A stretch of 64,000 nucleotides of DNA. Source: Lycorma delicatula (lineage: Eukaryota > Arthropoda > Insecta > Hemiptera > Fulgoridae). The position numbers were made by a program, and so were the translations under genes. Positions 32,848 through 43,376 of the stretch are shown here, piece after piece. Each line of letters starts with the position of its first letter. The first letter of the stretch is position 1. The notes below the pieces were generated by a model. That model searched no databases. It saw only the letters and a list, made by a program, of their open reading frames with translations, and was not told the DNA's origin. The stretch is from contig NC_134455.1 in assembly GCF_047948215.1 (NCBI RefSeq), forward strand, positions 104,063,995 to 104,127,994, in the 5' to 3' direction.

Positions 32848-33180
32848 TCTGAAACAAATTAAAATATATTGTAAAATTTTTTATTTTGTGTTTTTGTGTT
32901 TCAGTTGGTGGAAAAAAGGTAAATAATTTTTTTACTTTATGTCTCACATTTTTTATCAATTTTTAGATTATTTAATACTTTTTTAACAATTTTTTATTTA
33001 TGTAATAATTTTTTATAATTATTATTTTAAACAATAATATTTTTTAAATTTTATTTTGTTTGAAAGTTATTTAAACTTACCTTGTTAATTAAGATGAAAT
33101 CACACGTAGTAATTTGCGAACAGATATAATGATCTCGCAGCAGACTATGTGATCGCATTAAATGACAGATTGCGTATGAT
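32848..33180 (-). promoter_or_regulatory. polymerase leader: 5' untranslated exon and intron
   Basis: A good donor (AACAAG then gtaagt) at 33081/33080 and an acceptor (tttgtttcag) at 32849-32851 predict a 232-base AT-rich intron just before the polymerase ATG. The leader exon would lie from 33081 to about 33180, behind the promoter-like repeat. Confidence 0.45.
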
Positions 33181-33194
33181 GAAATCGTGCGAGG

Positions 33195-33290
33195 TTTTCC
33201 GCTTACTTATACCACCTGCTGAGAGAATACGTAGTCCTTTTTGGAATTACACGATAAACACTTTGTATAACATGATATGCCGTTTCCGTT
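33195..33290 (-). promoter_or_regulatory. promoter-like repeat, third copy, upstream of the polymerase
   Basis: Shares gctgagagaatacgtagtc, ggaattacacga, cactttgtataacatgatatgcc and gccgtttccg with the two copies at 25.0-25.15 kb. It lies 100-200 bases upstream of the polymerase leader donor. Confidence 0.5.
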
Positions 33291-33660
33291 GGGGGGTAGG
33301 TGGGGTGTGGTTGGGAATGAAGTGTCAGTGGGGGGTGGGTGTGTGTGTGTAAAGACTGATGTGACGTTAAAATTCATGATTCATCATTTCATCGCTTATG
33401 TAGAACATTTTTCACTCATTGATTTGTTTAAGGCGTCAGTCAGTCGCGTCCTGTCATGACACGGTTCGAGACCTAGTAGACCAGGTTTTTCACTTCAAAT
33501 ATTATTTATTTATTTAATTCAAGCCGACCGCTACACAACAGCTGTTCAACAGTGCTACCAATCTTTGAAATATTACTTCAATAAATTAAATATATAGCCA
33601 GGTTGACAACACAGACACTAAATAAATCAAGTTGGCAACACTGACGGGCTACATGCATCA

Positions 33661-33735
33661 TTCCAAGATGGCGGACTGTCCGCCATCTTGGATTTGACGA
33701 CCGTACTCCTATTTCCGTACTACTGTTATAATTTA
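33661..33735 (+). repeat. shared module with CAAGATGGCGG box, copy 2, palindromic
   Basis: ccaagatggcgga and tccgccatcttgg form a near-perfect palindrome around ctg. The following ttggatttgacg and ccgtactcctat words match copy 1 at 26.74 kb. Confidence 0.8.
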
Positions 33736-33739
33736 GTAA

Positions 33740-34300
33740 AAATTTCTATCACAATTTTCCTGTTGTTACCAATAAAGAATAAGTATATCTTTATGGACTT
33801 TATTATAAATTTATTATGCAATCTGCTAATTCTATGCCTGTTTTCACACTTATATTTGCGACCACATTAACAATTTTAGTCATACCTTAACTATTTATCC
33901 ACTGACTTGAACAAATGAGGTGTGTCATTTTGTTTGCAATGAAAGGCGTAATATTTTAATTAATAAAATTTATATTTACAAAGCTATTAAGGATAAAAAA
34001 TTTAAATGATTTCGTGGAATTTTCAAAATTAAATTTTAAATTTACCTATCTGGTAGAGGATGTTTTCGGTACTTTTAAATTAAAATTTTTATTAAAATAC
34101 CTTCCTTAAAATATAAATGTTTATCGAGAGACACAAAATGGGAAACAGAGGGGAAATGAAGAGATAAGGCACTTGTGTACATGAACGTTTTTGTTCATGA
34201 TATTGTCGCGTGCTTGCAGTTCAACAAGGATATTAAGCATTAACATACATAAAAATTTCTCATAAATACAGTTGATTACTCTAAAATACATATAATAAAA
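33740..34300. other. AT-rich spacer, nothing recognised
   Basis: No feature supported between the shared module and the next LINE. Confidence 0.5.
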
Positions 34301-34309
34301 TAATAATAA

Positions 34310-37300
34310 TAAGTACCCGTGTGGAGTTGCCTGTCCCCATAAGGCGCGTTCCTAGGTGGTGGATTGGGGATATATGTGGGGTAGGTGGGAAATAAAATAC
34401 CACCCTCGGACCAAAACAGAAACTTAAACCCGGTTCACAGTGGGTGGTGTTTTCGTCAGCGTCTATACCCGTATCCGGTGGCTGTGCTTCGGATGTTGGA
34501 GGCCTGCTTGCAGAAGCTTATCCTGCATCCCCATTTTTATTACAATGGAGCAAAGTCGATTAATTGAAAATAGTCGAGGTGGTAGGAGTACACACAGTAC
34601 ACAGGCGAGTACCCTTCGGAGCCGTTGTGATATTTTGTCCGACGTGGCAAACGATGGAGCGAGTGGTATGGTCCCACGAAATAGAACCACAGAACTGAAC
34701 TGAACATTTCTCTGAATATATCTTAGTGTTGCCGAAGCTCCCCAGGCTCTGCCCACAACGTAAGACTGGAAGCGTCGAACAAAATGGACCCATAAAATGA
34801 ATGAATATATGGTTCGATGTTATTTAGTAATAACCCGATTAGGAACTACGGATCTCCTGTATAATAAGGAATTGGATGATGAACAACAGATTTCCAGAGC
34901 TTGCCGATAAAACAGGAGGAAAGTATATTTAAGGAATATAGTGTATGCATGACGGTACGGATCATATGATGCGCCCGAGACTCCACGGTGAAATTTAATC
35001 GGAATACAAATTCAATAATTGTAAATGAAGGTATGGGAACCAGAATGGCTGATACCATCACATTGCAGGAGTTGCAAGCAACAGTTTATGCTGGGCTCCA
35101 CAACCAGAAAGTTTTAGCTGTACCAGCCTTTAAATAATGCTAGGGGAGTAACTCAATCGATTGGAGAACAAAATAAAGGAGCTTCGGAGAAACATTGGAG
35201 TCTTAACGCAATTCATTAAAGGCAATGTATCATGGAGAGTGACTGATGGAGCTATGAAAATAACAAAGAGATTTATAATGTAGAAGATAATACTCTGGTA
35301 AAGGCTAATGATCGGCTTAAGCAAGGTTAGGTGCCTTAGTAGCTCGATTATGGAGGTATAAAGAAAGCAACTAGCGAAGATACGAACTAGGGTGTTCATC
35401 ATAAGTGAAAAACAGTTTTAGAGAATGAGGCAAGCTGATGACAAGATGAAGGAGAGTACACTCAACATGAATCCCACGAAGGAGAAGGTACAAGAATTCG
35501 GGGGAAATATATAGTTGGATCCTATACAAGATAAAAGTATCGTGCATTGTATAAGAGCTGAGAAAGAATACCTGAAAAATGTACGTAGTAAGTACATGGA
35601 TGGTATGTGGAGGTATAATGCCAATGTAGAACCTAAAGATGTGTTAGCTGCAGTGAAAAGTACACTGAATTGGATAAGGTTCTTAATTACTGGTACAAAC
35701 AGTTTTCACATAGCCATAGGCAACTTGTAAAATTATATTCTGAACTGCTGCAGGAGCCTGAGTTGTCCCCTGAATTCTTTACTTGTCAGGTAATGTGCCT
35801 TCTCCCAAAGATGCAAATCCCATCTGTGGAACTTAAAAATACAGACTTATAACATGTCTTCCCACTATATACAAAATTTTTATTTTGCATGTGGTGGCAA
35901 ACTTGAATAAACATTGAATTTAAATGGTCTAGTAAAGGAAGAACAGAAGGGTTGTAAACAGAACATAGGGGATGCAAGCGACAATTTATTATTGATGCAG
36001 CTGTGATTGGAATGCAAAGGGAAGTGGAAAACCTCTGTACATGGTTTGTATGGACTACCAGAAAGTGTTTGATAGTGTACCACATACTTGGTTATTGGAG
36101 GTGCTACATATATTTAATATTGCTATGTGGATTATTTAATGAAGAGGTGGATGATGAGAGAGGCTGTCTTTGAAGATGGTCTAGATCCAATTTTTACAGA
36201 TAAGAGAGGAATATTTCAAAGGGATACATTGAGCCCCATATGGTTCTGCCCTGCACTGAACCCCTTGTCCAATATGCTTAACAGAAAGAGTGGATTTCTC
36301 GTCAAGATAAAATGTGGTAATTCAATTTGCCACCTGTTATATATGGATGACATCAAATTATAGCCGATAACAAGAAGAATCTGAATTGCCTGTTAGATCT
36401 GCTTGCAAAATTTAGTAATGATGCCAAAATATCCTTTTGCTTAGAAAAATGTAGAATCCACAGCATGATTAAGGGTAAATGGGTAAGTCATGAGGGATTT
36501 GAAGTGCAAACAGGTAGCAGAGGTATAATTGAGGGCATGGGTATGGGCATAGAAAGAGGTCTACAGTTACTTGGGATATCAGCAGGCTAGGAACATCCAG
36601 CAAAAACAAATTAGAGAGAACTTAACAGTAAGGTTTAAATGGAGAGTGGTGGTGGTGCTGAAAACCAAACTGAGCGCCTGTAGCAAATGTAAGGTATTGA
36701 ACACCTATGCGATTCCCTTGATAATATATAGCTTAGGAGTTATTTTGTTGACAGAAATTGAGTTGGATGCGCTGAATTGCTTGGTTAGGACATTGTGTAC
36801 GAGGCATAGAATTCACTATCCTAGGAGCTTGATTGAGAGTTTTTATCTGCTGTAAAGAATTGCTGGATGTGGTATTCTGGATACTAAGAATCTATACTGG
36901 TCAAAGGTGAGCAAATTGTGAGTGTATTTCTATGAGAAGGCTTAAAGATAACATTTTTTATGATGTAGTGAAAAGTAATAGTGTATTTATACTTCTGAAT
37001 TTGAAGAATAATGATTTTGACACAGAAAACAGAATTGTCATTTCTGTTTGAAAACAGAAATGTGAAAATTTCCACATCCACATTTCCGCTTTTGAAAAAG
37101 TAAAGAACTGCATGGGAAGTTTCCAGCTTCCCTGAAAAATGCTGATATTGATGAACTGGCCTCACACTGGTGACTGTATAAGGATCAAATATTCCTGGAA
37201 ATGGAAGGAATTTGCTTGCAGTTCAAGATCAGATGATGCTTACTAGAAATTGTAGGATGTTTATTTTAAAAGAGACAAATATTAACACCGATAAATGCCA

Positions 37301-37860
37301 GACATGTGAACATATTAAAAAAACAGAGTATATTTTGAGTGCATGTTCAGTACTGGCGTCAAAGTACATGTAGTACACTAGTAGGCATGATTATATTGCA
37401 GGAGTAGTGTACTAGCAAATGCTTTGTAATCTCAATCTGATTGATTCATGTCCATCATATTTCATATCCCAGGCTGGAATCTATTAATAAAACAGATGAT
37501 TTCAAGATCTGCTGGAACCATTCCATAGTGAGAGATAGAACAATGGTATACAATAGACCAGAGACTGAATACATGGATAAATCTAAAAAAACTTAAGATT
37601 GTTGTTGATATTGCTGTCCTGTTGTCTCCGAATCTCAGTAATAAGGCAAGAGAAAAGACGGAAAATTATATGTTATTGGCAGATGAAATCAATAATATGT
37701 GGGTCACATGCAGTGTCATTATAGTTCTGATAATAATTGGAGCAGTGGGAGAAATTCAAAATAGTCTCATAAAACATCTTGAATGGTTAGGTTATACACC
37801 ATGGGTTAATACAACTGTTGCAGAAGGTTGTAATACTGGAGGTAATAAATATTGAGGTGA
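34310..37860 (+). mobile_element. RLE-type LINE (R2/R4-like), nearly full length but decayed
   Basis: The 5' region (34310-34450) recurs at 45.64 kb. An N-terminal part has RRTKWTHKMNEYMVRCY (34770-34830), a helical DNA-binding start known from this family. The reverse transcriptase follows: VLNYWYKQFSHSHRQL (35660-35730), QVMCLLPKM, YQKVFDSVPH (about 36060), RDTLSPIWFCPALNPLS and LLYMDDIKL (36127-36363; the catalytic box reads MDD). Then come NTYAIPLIIYSLGV (36700) and a Cys/His cluster (DKCQTCEHIKKTEYILSAC, about 37290). A restriction-like endonuclease follows with YNRPE and VVDIAVL (37550-37620), ending GAVGEIQNSLIKHLEWLG. Stops and shifts occur throughout, so it is inactive. Such LINEs often insert at specific sites; no target could be named. 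Confidence 0.8.
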
Positions 37861-38183
37861 GTGATCAGCGGACAATACTGATATCACAGCCATATTGCAG
37901 TATAACTGCCGACATGTGGTCCTTCAAGTCAATCTTACTTTGACTGAGAAAAATCAGATGATAATAAATGCATAGTATATTAAATAGCAATTTAATTTAA
38001 ATTAAAAACAAAGTTGATTTAATACCAAATTATAAATACCAAAATACTGTCTGATTTGCTAAAAGCTTTATAATTATTAATAGATTTTTTATTAAATAAA
38101 CAATAAGATAACAATAGAAAAATCTGCATTTTATACCATTCACTTTCTGCACGTATTTTTTACTTTTACTGTGTACCAAAAAA

Positions 38184-38282
38184 CTACCCTACATGAACGA
38201 ATAGGTTACTGTCAGTTTCACTCCTGATCTCAAATAACTCACTGAACAGCTTCTTATTTTCAACTATTTCAAATTGGAATAC
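38184..38282 (+). repeat. diverged direct repeat, copy 1
   Basis: Shares ggttactgtcagtttcact, ctcaaataac, and gaacagcttcttattttcaac with 38866-38965. Offset about 680 bases. Confidence 0.85.
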
Positions 38283-38865
38283 ACGTGATACACTCTTCTC
38301 TCTCATTGTTAGGAAATATTTATCGCTTTTATCGCACCAAACTCAAACTTCAAAACTACTAAATGTCACTCCTCTGGTCCCTGACAGTATTTATGCTTCC
38401 TGACCTACAGAATTAATATCTGACCTGTCCTTTTGATTATTCAAGAGTAATAATTTTATTGTCCTCACCTTCTATGATTTTATATAAATTATTTTCTAGA
38501 AAGAATCCCTTTGTCATACCTTTTATATCATTTTTCCTTTAATTCCTCTTTCTTTCTTCTTTCTGGAAGCCTCTCTACTCGTTAAAAAATATATATTTTT
38601 TTAATTATAAAAACAGTATTAATAGTCTTAAATGTGTGTGTATATACATATTACTTAAAAATAATCTAGTTTTTGAAATAATTTTTATTAAAAAAAAATT
38701 TAATATGCAGGAAATTCTTGCTAATAGAATAAAGGATAAAGATACTGTAAACAGTTTTATTATATGTCTAGAACAGGCTGTTTAATACTGATTACTTTTT
38801 CATAGAAGAAAATCTGACTTTATATTACATATTTACTGTATACAAGTTACTATATACTAAAGAAC

Positions 38866-38965
38866 TACCCTACACTTTACAAACGATTAGATTACTGTCA
38901 GTTTCACTTCTGTTCTCAAATAACCCACCGAACAGCTTCTTATTTTCAACCACTCCAAATTGCCA
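38866..38965 (+). repeat. diverged direct repeat, copy 2
   Basis: Same words in the same order as 38184-38282, about 85-90% alike by eye. Confidence 0.85.
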
Positions 38966-39829
38966 AATTGTCAGTAAATATTAAGTTTTTCCAACAAATA
39001 TGAAATTTTTTCTTAATTTCATATTTGAACAAATTTATAAATTACTTGTAAAAACTTGCATTGTAAAAAATGTTTAACGCATTCTTCTGAAAGAGATGTT
39101 AGTTTTATGAGACATTCTTAAGAAATACTTTTATAAAAACTTATTTATTCCATTTAATCATTGTTGAGTAATTGCAATTTATTTGGAAAACTGCTTCTTT
39201 AAATGTAATTTTAAAAAAAATCTGAAAATAAAATTGATCAATTTATAAAACTATTTCACTGGTAAAAAACATCACAGTCATTTGTTTATTAAAAATTTAC
39301 TAATTTTCATTAAGTTTTTATGATAATTTTGATATCTTGTATAAAGCTGTAATTCTTTTACCTCTGCACGAGGCATTCGAGTGTCAAAAGTCATAATTGC
39401 TTTGCTGTTTATATATACATATTTAATATTTTATCAAATAAATATGAAATAAATCTTTTCAATTAATCTTTGAAACCTTTTATAAATAAACTTCTTTCTT
39501 AATTTATATTAATCTCATTTTCTCACACATGATATTGTTACATTAATTTTTCGTAAAATTTCTATAAATTATGTTAATAGATTACATGACACTGGCATGA
39601 AATCTTTAAAACAATTTTTAATCTTTGTTCAATAATAATGATTTTAAATATATTAGAACAAGAAATGTAATACATTTTAAATTTTATCATAGGTAATAAA
39701 AAAATAAATAATAATGATTACACTATTATATTATAATTACATGCAAGATATTGCATTCTGACTTACACAAGTGTTTTTCCTTTTACTATTTACATGTTAA
39801 TGCCCAGTTAGAGCTGCTTATGAAAAATT

Positions 39830-39960
39830 AATTTTGTGGTATGTTATTACAAGCCAGATTGGGATTTGAACCAGGATCCTTCTGTACAATCCTGTGTAAC
39901 AACATGAAGGGTCTAATTCATTGTGAGGTATACAACTACAGCTCCCGTAGTGGATTACAA
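39830..39960 (-). repeat. possible tRNA-derived SINE remnant
   Basis: The minus strand has ggttcaaatcc, a B-box-like tRNA sequence, after a moderately GC-rich stretch. There is no clear A box or tail. Confidence 0.3.
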
Positions 39961-40764
39961 AAAAAAGAAAATTAATCTGATAATAAAATTAGTTCATGAA
40001 ATCTTCCTTTTTCACTGTCATGAACAAAATTCAGAAAAGGACCAGAGACTTTATTTTTTTTCCTAATTTGGTTTTATAAACATTTATGTTATTCTAACTT
40101 CATGCACTAACAATTAAAAATATTTATAAATAATATTCAAACAAAAGAAAATATTGGGATGATATTAATAAACACTTATCAGTGTTTTTAAAAATATATG
40201 CCATACATCTTCCAGCAAGATAAGTAAAAATTTAGGAATAATACTCTTGGTTTTGCCTGATAGGCACTTCGTTCCCTACTTTACTTCACTCCACTAAAGC
40301 TTGGCCATCCAAGTGAGTTTCAGATGGCTGCCACCTAGTCAAATGTACTAAATATGATAGATATGAGACCACAGGCAGAGCAATGCAGATGGTGCCATGG
40401 TGGTGATTGGCACAATTAGAGAAGGTAGAGGGAAGGATGAAATCTACCTTTGAAGAAGACGGTCAATCTGATCAGGTTAGAATCTGTTAGGGTAATTAAC
40501 TTCACTGTAAAGGGAAAATTTTCAAAGATTTTGAATCAGCCAAAATTGTGAGCATTAATCTTATACTTAGAGTTTTATTATTTAAATATAAGGCAGATGC
40601 TATAATAAAAGAGAGGTAATGTGATTCTTTTCCCATGAAACTGTTAATTTTGTAAAAGAGCTCAGGTAGTATTTACTGGTCAGAATAATTTTAATAAGAA
40701 AAAATAAACTTAGCTTTCAGATATTTTAAGTTGGTTTTTATTTAAAGTAACTTAACTTATTTAC

Positions 40765-40882
40765 CTTCAAGATGCTCAGAATCCTCCTGATCTTGAATGT
40801 TTGATCTTTCTTCACTTCCTGATTCAGCATTACTTGATGATGCATGTGATGAGTTTTCATATTCTGGTTGCATCGGATCCAT
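40765..40882 (-). CDS. possible first coding exon of an unrecognised host gene
   Basis: ATG 40882 opens 39 codons and one base before a gtaaat donor at 40764. The peptide begins MDPMQPEYENSSHASSSNA and is acidic and Ser-rich, with QDQEDSEHLE before the donor, like the disordered start of a nuclear protein. A cag acceptor lies about 20 bases upstream of the ATG. No downstream exon could be linked, so the gene identity is unknown. It would run away from the plus-strand tetraspanin. Confidence 0.4.
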
Positions 40883-40889
40883 ATCTTTT

Positions 40890-42410
40890 CTTGCAAATTG
40901 CTGTTTACTTCAATTTTTCAACTATCTTTATCTTAGATTAATTAACTTTAATCTATTATCTCTACTCGGTAACATTATTATCTAAACAAAATCAATACGA
41001 GTGGTGGGAAAGTAAACAAGATCCTGTTGTTATAGTAACTATTATAAAAGTTACTTACTCAGGAAACAGTGCCATATTTGGTGATTAATAAATCAATGCT
41101 TATTTCATTTACTTCTGTAAATATTGGTACAGTCCTTCAGATTAAGAAAATGAAAATGTACATTAAAGTTTATTTTTCATTCCAATAAGAATGTTTCTTT
41201 TCTACTCAACAAAATAAAAGAAAATTTATTGGAGAATAAAATTGTTTCTATAATCACAAACAAAACATTATTTACAAAAAAAAAAAAAAACAGGTTTATC
41301 TTTTAACAGTTTTCTTTACCTTTCATTTTTTAAGTTAAATTGTTTATCTTAAGACTTTAACCATCTTGAACATAAATTAAAAAAGAAAAATGCTATTTCT
41401 CAATGAACATGATAGAAATATTATAATTACACATTTAAACATGAAGGGCTACTAACATATTTATTATTTGTAATATTATCCATTTATTACTGTTATGTAT
41501 GATTCACATTGATTTTTACTGAATGATAGATATTTTATTTCATTAGCAAAATTTTTTTTTAAAGAATCGAATAATTATTGTTTGAGAAAAGTAGTGTAGA
41601 CATTAATTTACACAAAAAAATTGATTAATTAAGGCTTTGTATTGTAATATCAAAATTATTTTTCACCAATTTTATAGATGCGTTAACATAGCATAATATT
41701 TCTTCATTATAGTTTTAAAGAATATTACGAAAAATAAAAATATAAAACATTTCATTAATTATTGGATATTTTGTTTAAAATCATCATTTTTAATTTACAA
41801 ACTAAACTGAATTTAGTTTAAATGAACATCTTTTATTTGCTACAGAATTAACAGTGATACTAATTATAAGGAAAATAAATACTAACATGACTCTAGTTAC
41901 TGTTAGGGAATGTCATCTCAAGTGTACTGAAAAACATCTGTTTAAACTATATGAAGTTCAGTTTATTGTTAAAAAGTAATAATATTCCATACTCTACACT
42001 GTTTATTTTCACACATATCACTATAGATTTGTGTTTTTCTAGCCAACAGGCTGACTAGTTATAATTATTCAAAATTTGGTGGAAGAATAGCATGAAGTGT
42101 ATTTTTATTTGATTAACTAACTTATCCATTGTAAATTAGTGGTGTACTTTTCTGAATTGGAAAGAAATGTAGGTTTCCATAAATAGACTATCTTGAAGAT
42201 AGTCTAGATATGGACTATATAGATAGAGTTCTATCTACTATTTACTTAGAAAAAAAATAATGATATCTTTGTGTTAGAAGTTTGAGTAAATATTTAATAT
42301 GTTCATTCTAGTTTCAATATTTATCAAAACATATAACAGAATATTTAAAGTAATAATTTGTAAGCATTTTTTAAAATATATTTTCTAACACTTATGTTGC
42401 AATCTTTCAG
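40890..42410. other. AT-rich region, nothing recognised
   Basis: Contains only simple A/T runs. It may hold the 5' regions of the two flanking divergent genes. Confidence 0.4.
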
Positions 42411-42419
42411 CTAGTGAAC

Positions 42420-42690
42420 AAGCAGTCCTCCCTGGCTCAGTGATTTGGGGATGATAAGTATGAGATGTAATTAAGTGTAGTCTTGTGTAAACTCAGGCTG
42501 AGCATTCCTAAGACGTTTGGTTAATTAAACTCCAATAACCAAAGTACAGTACTATCCACTGTCTAATCCATGTAAAAGCAACCAACTTTTACCAGGATTT
42601 GAACCTAAGAACTTTCGACTTCAAAAATCAGCTGTTAAACAAATGATTTATGTTGAGTTACTACTAGAACAGCTTGGTGAGCAAAAGCAT
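42420..42690 (-). mobile_element. tRNA-derived SINE, same family as 30.2 kb
   Basis: Words shared with 30.2 kb include ggatgat, aagtgtagtcttgt, ggttaattaaactcc/gaaaccc, tatccac, and aatcagctg. The minus strand has a B-box-like ggttcaaatcc followed by a TTTT-rich body. It is older than the copy at 30.2 kb. Confidence 0.7.
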
Positions 42691-43376
42691 TTGAATGTAC
42701 ACCCTAATCTTCAGATGTCGATAATAATAATTAAACTGTTTCATACTTAGAATTTTAGAACATAGAATAGTTTCAAACTTGCATAACAAAAATTAAAAAA
42801 AATTAATAACATAAAATTCTCCTATGAATGATTAATTGGCATTTCTGTTAATTCAGTTGCTTCTGATTGAATTTTTCCGAGGGTAATTTTTTTTTTGTAG
42901 TAAAAAAATAATAATACAGTAATGTAAAAGGGTAATGGATATCTGGTACTGGAATTTAATAATAAGTAAATAGCCCTAAGCAAACTTAATACAGAAACAG
43001 CTGATTTAATTTTATGAGTGCTACAATTTTTGTTAAAAAGTTATGATATGTTTTTATTTTTTATTTTTTTTTGTATTTCTTGAAGGTTTGAATTTTTTTG
43101 TCAGAACAAAACTTCATTTTAGAAACTATGATTTTATAGATTACAATCATAAAAAAATATAAATATTCATTACTGACTACCTTGATTAGAAATTCTACAA
43201 ACATTTGTGTTAATAGCAAACATTTGTGATCATTAAATTCAATTCTTGCTAAGAGTATGGAGTTACATAATCATCAGCTAAAATAGTACAATCCCTGTAC
43301 TGGACTTAAAGAAATGAATCGTACATTTAAATAATTAACTATCTTTCTGTAGTTATTTATGATTTATTTATTATAG
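42690..43376. other. AT-rich region upstream of the tetraspanin coding exon
   Basis: Nothing is recognised except the acceptor tttattatag at 43367-43376. Confidence 0.5.

Larger units (their letters stand above)
37870..40760. other. AT-rich region, mostly unrecognised
   Basis: Holds a diverged direct repeat (38184-38282 and 38866-38965) and a possible SINE remnant at 39.85 kb. No gene is supported. Confidence 0.5.

Noticed and set aside
16300..33900. Long terminal inverted repeats of a Polinton
   Set aside because: Comparison by eye of the left flank (15.4-16.4 kb) with the right flank (33.2-33.9 kb) in inverted orientation gave no match.
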